Counted from the first letter of the stretch, positions 52,963 through 61,944 are shown. The stretch is DNA of 64,000 nucleotides from a gamma proteobacterium L18 (GCA_000497835.1 KI547173.1:171525-235524), one strand, 5' to 3'. Numbers and translations: made by a program. The notes: generated from the letters alone by a model not told the origin.

Positions 52963-52991
52963 AAAAAAAGAGACCCGAAGGTCTCTTTTTT
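52963..52991 (-). terminator. Terminator of bamD
   Basis: A7-GAGACC-CGAA-GGTCTC-T6. On the minus strand it ends bamD transcription, and is almost symmetric. Confidence 0.9.
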
Positions 52992-53005
52992 GAGTGCAGC
53001 GCTGC

Positions 53006-54031
53006 TTAGTCGAACAGGCCGAAGGTCAGGTAGCTGAAGAAGCCACGCTTTTTCTTCGGTGCATCATCGACAGGCTGAGCCGGCTCGTCAGCAGTACCGC
53101 CCTGATCTTTTGGCAGCAGGTCGTGCGGGATCGCGTCCTTGTCATCCTGGAACTGTTTGGTCAGCTCTTGGTTGGCGCGGGTTTCACCCGGTGGCAGCGG
53201 CGCGCTGGTGCCTACCAGGCCCAGGGTGGCTTTGGTCAGCCACGAGCGGTTGTCCGCCTCGGCCTGCTGCGGCTCGAACTTGCCATCCACCAGTTGCGGG
53301 TGGTTGGGGTAGTTGAGCTTCAGGGTTTCCAGGCTGGTGGCCGCCAGTTCGTCCAGGCCCAGGCGCTGGTAGGCTTCCACCATCACGGCCAGGCCGTCGC
53401 CGACGGACGGCGTTTCCTGGAAGTTTTCCACCACATAGCGGCCACGGTTGGCGGCAGCGACGTAGGCCTGACGGGTCAGGTAGTAGTCGGCCACGTGGAT
53501 CTCGTAGGCCGCCAGCAGGTTGCGCAGGTAGATCATGCGCTGCTTGGCGTCCGGCGCGTAGCGGCTGTTGGGGTAGCGGCTGGTCAGCTGGGCGAACTCG
53601 TTGTAGGAGTCGCGGGCAGCGCCCGGGTCACGCTTGGTCATGTCCAGCGGCAGGAAGCGCGCCAGCAGGCCACGGTCCTGGTCGAACGAGGTCAGGCCCT
53701 TGAGGTAGTAGGCGTAGTCCACGTTCGGGTGCTGCGGGTGCAGGCGGATAAAACGCTCGGCAGCCGACTTGGCCGCTTCAGGCTCGGAGTTCTTGTAGTT
53801 GGCGTAGATCAGCTCGAGCTGCGCCTGGTCGGCGTAGCGCCCGAACGGATAACGCGAGTCCAGAGCCTTGAGCTTGGCGGTGGCGCTGGTGTAGCTGTGG
53901 TTGTCCAGATCGGCCTGCGCCTGCTGGTACAGCTCGGTTTCGCTCAGGTTTTCGTCGACAACTTCCTTCTTCGACGAACAGGCGGCCGTGAGTCCGAGGA
54001 TGGCGATCAGCAGCAGGTGTTTCACTTGCAT
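53006..54031 (-). CDS. bamD: Outer-membrane protein assembly lipoprotein BamD
   Basis: This 341-aa lipoprotein of the BAM complex folds outer-membrane proteins, such as the receptor and barrel proteins here. The signal peptide ends in a lipobox (GLTAAC, Cys 18). Five TPR-like helical repeats (about 25-250) include YPFGRYADQAQLELIY and RYPNSRYAPDAKQRM. A charged C-terminal tail ends in RGFFSYLTFGLFD. ATG 54031 gives this signal; the long upstream extension in frame is not coding. It is divergent from rluD with a shared 150-base promoter region. Confidence 0.96.
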   Translation of the reverse strand: MQVKHLLLIAILGLTAACSSKKEVVDENLSETELYQQAQADLDNHSYTSATAKLKALDSRYPFGRYADQAQLELIYANYKNSEPEAAKSAAERFIRLHPQHPNVDYAYYLKGLTSFDQDRGLLARFLPLDMTKRDPGAARDSYNEFAQLTSRYPNSRYAPDAKQRMIYLRNLLAAYEIHVADYYLTRQAYVAAANRGRYVVENFQETPSVGDGLAVMVEAYQRLGLDELAATSLETLKLNYPNHPQLVDGKFEPQQAEADNRSWLTKATLGLVGTSAPLPPGETRANQELTKQFQDDKDAIPHDLLPKDQGGTADEPAQPVDDAPKKKRGFFSYLTFGLFD

Positions 54032-54180
54032 GGCGGCTTGCGTCCCTATGACGGCCGCTGTCTTGGGCGTGACCGTCCTGTTATGATGAGCGCCCCGTGG
54101 AAGCCTCGGGGCAAAAGACGCCGTATTTAACCACAAGCGTGCAGCCGAAACCAAAGGCTGTGCCGCCGCACAGTCCGAGC

Positions 54181-55143
54181 ATGTCCGAGATCATACAACT
54201 TAGCGCAGAGGTGCCGTCCGATTTGGGCGGCCAACGCCTCGATCAAGTCGCCGCACAATTGTTCGCCGAGCACTCGCGCTCGCGCCTATCCGCCTGGATC
54301 AAAGAAGGCCGCCTCACCGTGGACGGTGACGTGCTGCGCCCGCGTGACATCGTTCACGGCGGCGCCATCCTGGCCCTTACCGCCGAACAGGAAGCCCAGG
54401 GCGAGTGGATCGCCCAGGACATCGAGCTGGACATCGTCTACGAAGACGACGACATCCTGGTCATCAACAAGCCTGCGGGCCTGGTGGTGCACCCGGCTGC
54501 CGGCCACGCCGATGGCACCCTGCTCAACGCCTTGCTGCACCACGTGCCGGACATCATCAATGTCCCGCGCGCCGGTATCGTGCACCGCCTGGACAAGGAC
54601 ACCACGGGCCTGATGGTGGTCGCCAAGACCATCCAGGCGCAGACCAAGCTGGTTGCCCAGCTGCAAAGCCGTACCGTCAGTCGGATTTATGAGTGCATCG
54701 TGATTGGCGTAGTGACCGCCGGGGGCAAGATCAACGCCCCCATCGGCCGCCACGGCCAGCAGCGCCAGCGCATGGCGGTGATGGAGGGCGGCAAACAGGC
54801 CGTCAGCCATTACCGCGTGCTGGAGCGTTTCCGTTCCCACACCCACGTACGGGTGAAACTGGAAACCGGTCGTACCCACCAGATCCGCGTGCACATGTCG
54901 CACATCAACTTCCCGTTGGTGGGTGACCAGGCCTACGGTGGCCGCTTCCGTATTCCGCCAGCTGCCAACCCCAGCATGGTCGAAGCGCTGAAGACCTTCC
55001 CGCGCCAGGCGCTGCACGCCCGCTTCCTGGAACTGGAACACCCGACCACCGGTGAGCGCATGAGCTGGGAATCGCCACTGCCTGACGATTTCGTCTGGCT
55101 GCTGTCGCTGCTCAAGCAGGACCGCGAGGCGTTCATCGGGTGA
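54181..55143 (+). CDS. rluD: 23S rRNA pseudouridine synthase RluD
   Basis: This 320-aa enzyme makes pseudouridine at 1911, 1915 and 1917 of 23S rRNA helix 69. An S4 RNA-binding domain (about 15-75) precedes the catalytic domain with the Asp in GIVHRLDKDTTG (near 139). The family segment TGRTHQIRVHM is present. ATG 54181 (MSEIIQLSAEVP) is the normal start; a longer frame runs into the promoter region of bamD. The stop overlaps the pgeF GTG start. Confidence 0.95.
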   Translation: MSEIIQLSAEVPSDLGGQRLDQVAAQLFAEHSRSRLSAWIKEGRLTVDGDVLRPRDIVHGGAILALTAEQEAQGEWIAQDIELDIVYEDDDILVINKPAGLVVHPAAGHADGTLLNALLHHVPDIINVPRAGIVHRLDKDTTGLMVVAKTIQAQTKLVAQLQSRTVSRIYECIVIGVVTAGGKINAPIGRHGQQRQRMAVMEGGKQAVSHYRVLERFRSHTHVRVKLETGRTHQIRVHMSHINFPLVGDQAYGGRFRIPPAANPSMVEALKTFPRQALHARFLELEHPTTGERMSWESPLPDDFVWLLSLLKQDREAFIG

Positions 55144-55874
55144 GTACCGTGATGCAGGACCTGATTTTTCCCGATTGGCCGGCACCGGCCAGTGTGAAGG
55201 CCTGCGTCACCACGCGAGAGGGCGGCGTCAGCGCCGCGCCTTTCCAGTCTTTCAATCTGGGTGACCACGTGGGCGACAGCCCGGCCGCGGTCGCCGAGAA
55301 TCGCCGGCGCCTGACCGAGGCGTTCGGCATTGAGCCTGCGTGGCTCAAGCAGGTGCACGGCATCACCGTGGCCCATGCCGACCCGGCAGTAATTGCCGAA
55401 GCCGACGCCAGCTGGACCTCGACGCCGGGCATCGCCTGCACGGTGATGACCGCCGACTGCCTGCCTGCGCTGTTCTGCGACCGCGCCGGCACCCGTGTGG
55501 CCGCGGCCCATGCCGGCTGGCGCGGGCTGGCGGGCGGGGTGCTGGAGGCCACGGTCGAAAGCCTTGGCGTGCCGGCCAGCGAGATTCTGGTCTGGCTGGG
55601 CCCGGCCATCGGCCCGCGCAATTTCGAGGTGGGGGCCGAGGTGCGTGACATCTTCATGGCCAGCCACCCGCAGACGGCTGAGGCGTTCGTGCCGGGCGCC
55701 CTGCCTGGCAAGTACCTGGCCGACATCTATGCCCTGGCGCGCCTGCGCCTGGCGGCGGTGGGCATCACGGCCGTGTATGGCGGTGGTGAATGCACCATCG
55801 AGGATCTACGCTACTTCTCTTACCGGCGTGCGCCGCAGACGGGGCGCTTTGCTTCGTTGATTTGGCTGGAGTAG
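55140..55874 (+). CDS. pgeF: PgeF/YfiH-family protein (peptidoglycan editing factor)
   Basis: This 244-aa protein has the DUF152/laccase-domain fold. Zinc-binding and catalytic residues are in TADCLPALF and AAAHAGWRGLAGG, with GPAIGPRNFEVG following. E. coli YfiH reportedly acts as a purine nucleoside enzyme or peptidoglycan editing factor; both are from memory. GTG 55140 overlaps the rluD stop (GTGA), so translation is coupled. ATG 55152 is the alternative. Confidence 0.92.
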   Translation: MSTVMQDLIFPDWPAPASVKACVTTREGGVSAAPFQSFNLGDHVGDSPAAVAENRRRLTEAFGIEPAWLKQVHGITVAHADPAVIAEADASWTSTPGIACTVMTADCLPALFCDRAGTRVAAAHAGWRGLAGGVLEATVESLGVPASEILVWLGPAIGPRNFEVGAEVRDIFMASHPQTAEAFVPGALPGKYLADIYALARLRLAAVGITAVYGGGECTIEDLRYFSYRRAPQTGRFASLIWLE

Positions 55875-55959
55875 TGGGAGCGGGCTCTGCCCGCGAATGT
55901 GCCACCGCCTAACTGCTGGAGTACGCGGTGTCCTTTTCGCGGGCAGAGCCCACTCCCAC
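55874..55959. repeat. REPIN, family A
   Basis: Arms GTGGGAGCGGGCTCTGCCCG and the inverse, which contains one change (CCCACTCCCAC). A lone family C arm GTGGGACCGAGCGAAGCTCG follows at 55984-56007. Confidence 0.85.
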
Positions 55960-55983
55960 AACTAATTCCAAATGTGATCCCTT

Positions 55984-56007
55984 GTGGGACCGAGCGAAGC
56001 TCGGGAA
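55984..56007. repeat. Single REP arm, family C
   Basis: A lone copy of GTGGGACCGAGCGAAGCTCG with no partner, between the family A pair and the clpB promoter. It is likely a singlet left from a lost or broken doublet. Confidence 0.75.
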
Positions 56008-56049
56008 CCAGGCGCCACCGATCTCATGACCTGGGTCAAGCCCCTGCCG

Positions 56050-56079
56050 CTTGAATCTTGAACAATCCCCCCCATCTAT
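56050..56079 (+). promoter_or_regulatory. Sigma-32 heat-shock promoter of clpB
   Basis: CTTGAA (56050-56055) and CCCCATCTA (56070-56078) are separated by 14 bases, close to the sigma-32 consensus. A second CTTGAA at 56057-56062 overlaps the spacer. The clpB ATG is at 56154. Confidence 0.82.
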
Positions 56080-56153
56080 ATCGGTATCTCAGGCAGGTTT
56101 TTCGTCATCAGGTGTGTCCATCGCTCCGGCCTGCCCCTATAGGAAGGTGACTC

Positions 56154-58718
56154 ATGCGTATAGACCGTTTGACCAGCAAGCTACAGTTGGCGCTCTCCGA
56201 TTCCCAATCCCTGGCCGTTGGCATGGACCATCCGGCCATCGAGCCTGCGCATTTGATGCAGGCGTTGCTCGATCAGCAGGGCGGTTCCATCAAGCCCCTG
56301 CTGATGCAGACCGGCTTTGATGTAAACAGCCTGCGCAAGGAGTTGAGCAAAGAGCTCGACCGCTTGCCGAAAATCCAGAACCCCACCGGCGACGTCAATA
56401 TGTCCCAGGACCTGGCGCGCCTGCTCAACCAGGCCGACCGCCTGGCGCAGCAGAAGGGCGACCAGTTCATCTCCAGCGAGCTGGTGCTGCTGGCGGCCAT
56501 GGACGAGAACAGCAAGCTGGGCAAGTTGTTGCTAGGGCAGGGCGTGAGCAAGAAAGCCCTGGAAAACGCCATCAACAACCTGCGCGGCGGCGATGCGGTG
56601 AATGACGCCAACGCCGAAGACACGCGCAAGACCCTGGAAAAATACACCGTCGACCTGACCAAGCGCGCCGAAGAAGGCAAGCTGGACCCGGTGATTGGCC
56701 GTGACGACGAAATCCGCCGCACCATCCAGGTGTTGCAGCGCCGCACCAAGAACAACCCCGTGCTGATCGGCGAGCCTGGCGTGGGTAAAACCGCCATCGC
56801 CGAAGGCCTGGCCCAGCGCATCATCAACGGCGAAGTGCCGGACGGCCTGCGCGGTAAGCGCCTGTTGTCCCTGGACATGGGCGCGCTGATTGCCGGTGCC
56901 AAGTTCCGTGGCGAGTTCGAAGAGCGCCTCAAGGGCGTGCTCAATGACCTGGCCAAACAGGACGGCCAAGTCATTCTGTTCATCGACGAACTGCATACCA
57001 TGGTCGGTGCCGGCAAAGGCGAGGGCTCCATGGACGCCGGCAACATGCTCAAGCCAGCCCTGGCCCGTGGCGAGCTGCACTGCGTGGGCGCCACCACCCT
57101 GAACGAGTACCGCCAATATATAGAGAAGGACGCGGCCCTTGAGCGGCGCTTCCAGAAAGTGCTGGTGGACGAGCCGAGCGAAGAGGACACCATCGCCATT
57201 CTGCGCGGCCTGAAAGAGCGCTATGAAGTGCACCACAAGGTGGCCATCACCGACGGCGCGATCATTGCCGCGGCCAAGCTCAGTCATCGCTATATCACCG
57301 ATCGCCAGCTGCCGGACAAGGCCATCGACCTGATCGACGAAGCCGCCAGCCGCATCCGCATGGAGATCGACTCCAAGCCCGAGGTACTCGACCGCCTGGA
57401 GCGTCGCCTGATTCAACTGAAGGTCGAATCCCAGGCCCTCAAGAAGGAAGACGACGAAGCGGCGATCAAGCGTCTGGAGAAACTGACCGAGGAAATCACT
57501 CGCCTTGAGCGCGAATACGCGGACCTGGAAGAAATCTGGACCTCGGAAAAGGCTGAGGTGCAGGGCTCGGCACAGATCCAGCAGAAGATCGAACAGTCGC
57601 GCCAGGAGCTGGAAGCGGCCCGCCGTCGCGGCGACCTCAACCGCATGGCCGAGCTGCAATACGGGGTAATCCCGGACCTGGAGCGCAGCCTGCAGATGGT
57701 TGACCAGCACGGCAAGAGCGACAACCAGTTGCTGCGCAGCAAGGTCACCGAGGAAGAGATTGCCGAAGTGGTGTCGAAGTGGACCGGCATCCCGGTCTCG
57801 AAAATGCTTGAAGGCGAGCGCGAGAAGCTGTTGAAGATGGAAAGCCTGCTGCACCAGCGCGTGATCGGCCAAGACGAGGCCGTGGTGGCCGTGGCCAATG
57901 CCGTGCGGCGTTCGCGTGCGGGGCTGGCGGACCCGAATCGCCCCAGCGGCTCGTTCATGTTCCTGGGCCCTACCGGCGTGGGCAAGACCGAGCTGTGCAA
58001 GGCGCTGGCCGAGTTCCTCTTTGATACCGAAGAGGCCATGGTGCGTATCGACATGTCCGAGTTCATGGAGAAACACTCGGTGGCTCGCCTGATCGGTGCG
58101 CCTCCGGGCTACGTCGGTTATGAAGAGGGCGGCTACCTGACCGAAGCCGTGCGTCGCAAGCCATACTCGGTGGTGTTGCTGGATGAGGTAGAGAAGGCGC
58201 ACCCGGATGTGTTCAACGTGCTGCTGCAAGTGCTGGACGACGGTCGCCTGACCGACAATCAGGGCCGCACCGTGGACTTCCGCAACACCGTGATCGTGAT
58301 GACCTCCAACCTGGGCTCCACGCAGATCCAGGAACTGGTGGGCGACCGCGAGGCACAGCGCGCGGCGGTGATGGATGCGGTGAGCTCGCACTTCCGTCCG
58401 GAGTTCATCAACCGTATCGACGAAGTGGTGGTGTTCGATGCACTGGCTCGTGACCAGATCGCCGGCATCACGCAAATCCAGCTGGGCCGCCTGCGCAGCC
58501 GTCTGGCCGAGCGTGACCTGAGCCTGGTGCTGAGCGATGAGGCGTTGGACAAGCTGATCGCCGTTGGTTACGACCCGGTGTATGGCGCGCGGCCGCTCAA
58601 GCGCGCTATCCAGCGCTGGATCGAGAACCCGCTGGCACAACTGATCCTGTCCGGGCAGTTCCTGCCGGGCACCACTGTGACTGCCAGCGTGGCTGACGAC
58701 GAAATCGTCTTCGCTTAA
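56154..58718 (+). CDS. clpB: ClpB disaggregase chaperone
   Basis: This 854-aa AAA+ hexamer rescues aggregated proteins with DnaK. The N domain (1-150) precedes AAA-1 with GEPGVGKT (near 206) and FIDELHT. The coiled-coil M domain is about 405-525 (REYADLEEIWTSEKAE). AAA-2 has GPTGVGKTELCKAL (near 604). The pore-loop Tyr is in GYVGY and the C-terminal arginine finger region is intact. Its promoter is of the sigma-32 type. Length and start (MRIDRLTSKLQLAL) are normal. It may end at the family A REPIN. Confidence 0.97.
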   Translation: MRIDRLTSKLQLALSDSQSLAVGMDHPAIEPAHLMQALLDQQGGSIKPLLMQTGFDVNSLRKELSKELDRLPKIQNPTGDVNMSQDLARLLNQADRLAQQKGDQFISSELVLLAAMDENSKLGKLLLGQGVSKKALENAINNLRGGDAVNDANAEDTRKTLEKYTVDLTKRAEEGKLDPVIGRDDEIRRTIQVLQRRTKNNPVLIGEPGVGKTAIAEGLAQRIINGEVPDGLRGKRLLSLDMGALIAGAKFRGEFEERLKGVLNDLAKQDGQVILFIDELHTMVGAGKGEGSMDAGNMLKPALARGELHCVGATTLNEYRQYIEKDAALERRFQKVLVDEPSEEDTIAILRGLKERYEVHHKVAITDGAIIAAAKLSHRYITDRQLPDKAIDLIDEAASRIRMEIDSKPEVLDRLERRLIQLKVESQALKKEDDEAAIKRLEKLTEEITRLEREYADLEEIWTSEKAEVQGSAQIQQKIEQSRQELEAARRRGDLNRMAELQYGVIPDLERSLQMVDQHGKSDNQLLRSKVTEEEIAEVVSKWTGIPVSKMLEGEREKLLKMESLLHQRVIGQDEAVVAVANAVRRSRAGLADPNRPSGSFMFLGPTGVGKTELCKALAEFLFDTEEAMVRIDMSEFMEKHSVARLIGAPPGYVGYEEGGYLTEAVRRKPYSVVLLDEVEKAHPDVFNVLLQVLDDGRLTDNQGRTVDFRNTVIVMTSNLGSTQIQELVGDREAQRAAVMDAVSSHFRPEFINRIDEVVVFDALARDQIAGITQIQLGRLRSRLAERDLSLVLSDEALDKLIAVGYDPVYGARPLKRAIQRWIENPLAQLILSGQFLPGTTVTASVADDEIVFA

Positions 58719-58730
58719 TGGCACCCGATT

Positions 58731-58817
58731 GTGGGAGCGGGCTCTGCCCGCGAAGCAGACGCCGCGGTAATTCAGAGGGTTCGCGTCGTGCTTTTCGCGG
58801 GCAGAGCCCGCTCCCAC
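58731..58817. repeat. REPIN, family A
   Basis: Arms GTGGGAGCGGGCTCTGCCCG and the inverse ending CTCCCAC at 58817, directly after clpB, where the hairpin may act as its 3' end. Confidence 0.88.
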
Positions 58818-58818
58818 G

Positions 58819-59131
58819 GTCGTTTTCAGTGGGGGAGCAAAAAAATTTGAGCTAAATGCATGTTTCTATTTGCATTTCTCAAAAAGGTTGAGTAAAGTTC
58901 GCCTCGCTGTAACGGCAACCCACAGACGCCAGCAACACCGGGGTCTGAAAAATAGTTTGAAATTCAGTAAGTTGAATGAAAATTAGGGGTTGACAAGGGT
59001 TTTGAAGGATGTAGAATAGCGCGCCTCAGAGGCACTAACGCAGCGATGCGGGAAAGCCAAAGAGTTCAAGGCGGTAGTGATACAGCTTAGAAACTTGCAG
59101 TACTGAAATTGTTGCATCTGAAATTGATAGT
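58819..59131. other. AT-rich promoter region upstream of the tRNA cluster
   Basis: Over 300 bases without a gene; it is low in GC compared with the rest. It holds the tRNA promoter (58990-59017) and a leader of about 115 bases. I see no other feature. Confidence 0.7.
58990..59017 (+). promoter_or_regulatory. Promoter of the tRNA cluster
   Basis: TTGACA (58990-58995), a 16-base spacer, TAGAAT (59012-59017), then a GC-rich discriminator (AGCGCGCC), as in stringently controlled stable-RNA promoters. Confidence 0.85.
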
Positions 59132-59207
59132 TCCGTGATAGCTCAGTCGGTAGAGCAAATGACTGTTAATCATTGGGTCCCAGGTTCGAGTCCTGGTCAC
59201 GGAGCCA
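59132..59207 (+). tRNA. tRNA-Asn (GTT)
   Basis: 76 bases including the encoded CCA. Acceptor TCCGTGA pairs with TCACGGA, discriminator G. The anticodon GTT is in GACTGTTAATC and the T arm has GGTTCGAGTCC. Confidence 0.97.
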
Positions 59208-59217
59208 AATTTCATAT

Positions 59218-59294
59218 CGGGGTATAGCGCAGTCCGGTAGCGCGCCTGCTTTGGGAGCAGGATGTCAGGAGTTCGAATCCCCTTACCCCGACCA
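59218..59294 (+). tRNA. tRNA-Pro (TGG), copy 1
   Basis: 77 bases with encoded CCA. Acceptor CGGGGTA pairs with TACCCCG. The anticodon TGG is in CTGCTTTGGGAGCAG. It is identical to copy 2 at 59473. Confidence 0.97.
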
Positions 59295-59299
59295 TTTTT

Positions 59300-59375
59300 G
59301 GGTCGTTAGCTCAGTTGGTAGAGCAGTTGGCTTTTAACCAATTGGTCGTAGGTTCGAGTCCCACACGACCCACCA
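59300..59375 (+). tRNA. tRNA-Lys (TTT)
   Basis: 76 bases with encoded CCA. Acceptor GGGTCGT pairs with ACGACCC. The anticodon TTT is in TTGGCTTTTAACCAA. Confidence 0.97.
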
Positions 59376-59413
59376 TTTTTGACTCCGGTTCGCTGGGTCA
59401 GATCTTAAAAAGA

Positions 59414-59435
59414 CCTACCGAGTAACGTCGGTAGG
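59414..59435 (+). other. Hairpin after tRNA-Lys
   Basis: CCTACCGA-GTAACG-TCGGTAGG, a perfect 8-base stem between tRNA-Lys and the terminator. It may help processing or protect the 3' end. Confidence 0.6.
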
Positions 59436-59439
59436 CATC

Positions 59440-59468
59440 AAAAAAGGCGCCTTCTGGGTGCCTTTTTT
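59440..59468 (+). terminator. Terminator after the first three tRNAs
   Basis: A6-GGCGCC-TTCT-GGGTGCC-T6, with one G-T wobble. It stands only five bases before tRNA-Pro copy 2, which therefore needs read-through or another promoter. Confidence 0.82.
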
Positions 59469-59472
59469 GTAC

Positions 59473-59549
59473 CGGGGTATAGCGCAGTCCGGTAGCGCGC
59501 CTGCTTTGGGAGCAGGATGTCAGGAGTTCGAATCCCCTTACCCCGACCA
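59473..59549 (+). tRNA. tRNA-Pro (TGG), copy 2
   Basis: 77 bases, identical to copy 1, with CCA encoded. It is placed between two terminators; no separate promoter is evident by eye. Confidence 0.97.
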
Positions 59550-59556
59550 TCTTCAG

Positions 59557-59588
59557 AAAAAAGGCGTCCCTTGTGGACGCCTTTTTTT
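59557..59588 (+). terminator. Terminator after the second tRNA-Pro
   Basis: A6-GGCGTCC-CTTGT-GGACGCC-T7, the strongest terminator of the cluster. Confidence 0.93.
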
Positions 59589-59622
59589 ATGCCTGAAATA
59601 TCGGTGCGCTGTGCAGTCCCCT

Positions 59623-59646
59623 GTGGGACCGAGCGAAGCTCGGGAA
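59623..59646. repeat. Single REP arm, family C
   Basis: A lone GTGGGACCGAGCGAAGCTCG between the tRNA cluster and the convergent end of the hutC-type gene; there is no partner arm. Confidence 0.75.
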
Positions 59647-59661
59647 GCAGACACCGCCAAT

Positions 59662-60378
59662 CTAAACCCTGACCCGACTCCCCAACCGATACCGCGAAGA
59701 CGGATGCACCAACCGCACATAGGTCACCGCCCGCTCCGCACTCCAGGTACGCCGCAACAACACCAGACACGCCTCATCCGTCTCCATCTGCAACAACCTG
59801 GCTTCTTCGTCGCTCGGATGCCCAGCCTCGACGATATGTTCCATCTCATCCGGCCGAATGACTTGCAGTAGATAGCTTGCCGGCTGCAATTGCGCGCCAA
59901 AGTCCTGCTCCAGCAATTTCGGGATCAGCTCCGGGTTGACGTAGCGATCCTCCAATTGCACCGGCACACCTTCTTCCAGGTGCACGCACAGCAGATGAAA
60001 CACCGACGCGCCGGTGGCCAGCCCCATGGCCGCGGCAATGCCCATGGACGCCGCTTCACGCCCCATGTGCAGCATGCGGCATTCATAGCGATGGCCACGG
60101 GCGACAATTTCGTCGCCGATGTTGCTGATGCGCATCAGGTTGGACTGCGGCTTGTGCTCGGCCACGAAGGTGCCTACCCCATTGACCCGCACCAGCCGGC
60201 CTTCCTCGGCCAGCTCGCGCAGGGCGCGGTTGACGGTCATGCGTGACATGCCCAGGGTTTGCACCAATTGGTTTTCCGAAGCGATCAGGTCGCCGGGCTT
60301 CCAGTGCCCGGCGTGCACCTTGTTCAGCACAAAGTCCTTGGCGGTCTGATACAGCGCCTGGGCGGGGCGACTGCTCAT
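59662..60378 (-). CDS. hutC: HutC-type GntR-family repressor
   Basis: This 238-aa regulator has an N-terminal winged helix (about 8-75: SENQLVQTLGMSRMTVNRAL) and a C-terminal UTRA effector domain (about 90-235). The order and sequence resemble HutC, which binds urocanate and represses hut genes. It overlaps hutH by four bases (ATGA), so it is made from the same message. A palindrome in the hutH promoter probably is its operator, giving autorepression. It is a pair separated from other hut genes in this window, so the exact effector is inferred. Confidence 0.88.
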   Translation of the reverse strand: MSSRPAQALYQTAKDFVLNKVHAGHWKPGDLIASENQLVQTLGMSRMTVNRALRELAEEGRLVRVNGVGTFVAEHKPQSNLMRISNIGDEIVARGHRYECRMLHMGREAASMGIAAAMGLATGASVFHLLCVHLEEGVPVQLEDRYVNPELIPKLLEQDFGAQLQPASYLLQVIRPDEMEHIVEAGHPSDEEARLLQMETDEACLVLLRRTWSAERAVTYVRLVHPSSRYRLGSRVRV

Positions 60379-61910
60379 GCTTCGTACAGCTCGCCGAACG
60401 CTAGCCAGCGGCCGAATACACCATCCTCGACCCAGCTGCGGGCAGCGGCGATATCGGGGGCGAAGTAGCGATCTTCATCGTAGTGGGCCACGCCTTCGCG
60501 AATGAAACTCATCACCTCGGTCAGTTTCGGCGAGGTTTTCAGCGGCGCCAGCAGGTCGATGCCTTGGGCGGCGCCGAGCAATTCGATGGCGACCACGGCG
60601 CTGCTGTTACCGGCCATGTCCAGCAGGCGGCGGCCGGCGAAGGTGGCCATGGACACGTGGTCTTCCTGGTTGGCGGACGTGGGCAGGCTATCGATGGACG
60701 CTGGGTGCGCCAGGGTCTTGTTTTCCGAGGCCAGGGCGGCGGCGGTGACCTGGGCGATCATGAAGCCGGAGTTCAGGCCGCCTTCGCGCACCAGGAAGGC
60801 GGGCAGGCCGGACAGGGCTGGGTCTACCAGTTGCGCAGTACGGCGTTCCGACAGCGCGCCGATTTCCGAGATGGCCAGGGCCAGCACGTCAGCGGCCATG
60901 GCCACCGGTTCTGCGTGGAAGTTGCCACCCGACAGCACGTCGCCGTCGGCGCTGAAGACCAGTGGGTTGTCAGACACGGCATTGGCTTCGCGCAGGAACA
61001 CGCCGGCGGCAAAGCGCATGTGATCCAGGCAGGCGCCCATTACCTGTGGCTGGCAGCGTAGGGAGTAGGGGTCTTGCACGCGTTTGCAGTCGGCGTGGGA
61101 CTGGCGGATCTCGCTGGTGGTGCCCAGCAGATCACGGTAATAGGCGGCCGCCGCGATTTGCCCCGGCTGGCCACGCACGGCCTGGATGCGCGAGTCGAAC
61201 GGCACGGCAGAGCCTTTCAGGGCTTCCACGGTCAGGCTGCCGGCTACCACGGCGGCGCTGAACAGCTTCTCGGCGGCGAACAGGCCGCGCAGGGCCAGGG
61301 CGGTGGACACTTGGGTGCCGTTGATCAGCGCCAGGCCTTCCTTGGGTCCCAGTTCCAGCGGTTTCATCCCGGCGATTGCCAGACCCTCCACGGCATCCAT
61401 TTCGCGGCCTTCGTGGCGCACGCGGCCTACACCGATCAGTACTGCCGACATATGGGCCAGCGGCGCCAGGTCGCCGGAGGCGCCGACCGAACCCTGGGAC
61501 GGAATGCACGGGAACACTTTGGCGGTATAGAGGCTGCGCAATGCCTCGATCAGTTCCCAGCGCACACCGGAAAAGCCGCGGGCCAGCGAAGCCACTTTCA
61601 GCGCCATGATCAGGCCGACACTGGCGTCATCCAGCAGCGGGCCGGTGCCGGTGCAGTGGGACAGCAGCAGGTTGCGCTGCAGTTTTGCCAATTTGTCGGT
61701 GGCGATCGACGTGCGGGCCAGTAGGCCGAAACCGGTGTTGATGCCGTAAACGGTGCGTTCATTGGCGATGATCTGGCTGACAGTGTTGGCGCTGGCCGCC
61801 ACCACATCCCTGGCCGACGCGTCGAGCTCGAAGGGAGCCTGGTGCTGATAGATGGCGCGCAGTTGGTCGAGGTCGAAATGGCCGGGCAGGATGTGCAGGG
61901 TGGCGGGCAT
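60375..61910 (-). CDS. hutH: Histidine ammonia-lyase (HutH paralogue)
   Basis: This 511-aa enzyme removes ammonia from histidine to form trans-urocanate. The MIO cofactor forms from A144-S145-G146 in GSVGASGDLAP. The selectivity motif SH (LLLSHCTGTG, 84-85) is that of histidine, not tyrosine or phenylalanine, lyases. Y55 in VYGINTGFG is conserved. It is diverged from the usual Pseudomonas HutH as I remember it and lies without hutU, hutI or hutG nearby, so it is probably a second copy. AGGACA precedes the start. Confidence 0.92.
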   Translation of the reverse strand: MPATLHILPGHFDLDQLRAIYQHQAPFELDASARDVVAASANTVSQIIANERTVYGINTGFGLLARTSIATDKLAKLQRNLLLSHCTGTGPLLDDASVGLIMALKVASLARGFSGVRWELIEALRSLYTAKVFPCIPSQGSVGASGDLAPLAHMSAVLIGVGRVRHEGREMDAVEGLAIAGMKPLELGPKEGLALINGTQVSTALALRGLFAAEKLFSAAVVAGSLTVEALKGSAVPFDSRIQAVRGQPGQIAAAAYYRDLLGTTSEIRQSHADCKRVQDPYSLRCQPQVMGACLDHMRFAAGVFLREANAVSDNPLVFSADGDVLSGGNFHAEPVAMAADVLALAISEIGALSERRTAQLVDPALSGLPAFLVREGGLNSGFMIAQVTAAALASENKTLAHPASIDSLPTSANQEDHVSMATFAGRRLLDMAGNSSAVVAIELLGAAQGIDLLAPLKTSPKLTEVMSFIREGVAHYDEDRYFAPDIAAARSWVEDGVFGRWLAFGELYEA

Positions 61911-61944
61911 GGCGGTGTCCTGGTGTCAGGTTGAGAGTGGAGCT

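Noticed and set aside
56532..58817. 761-aa frame opposite clpB
   Set aside because: Antisense to ClpB and runs through the REP element at its start.
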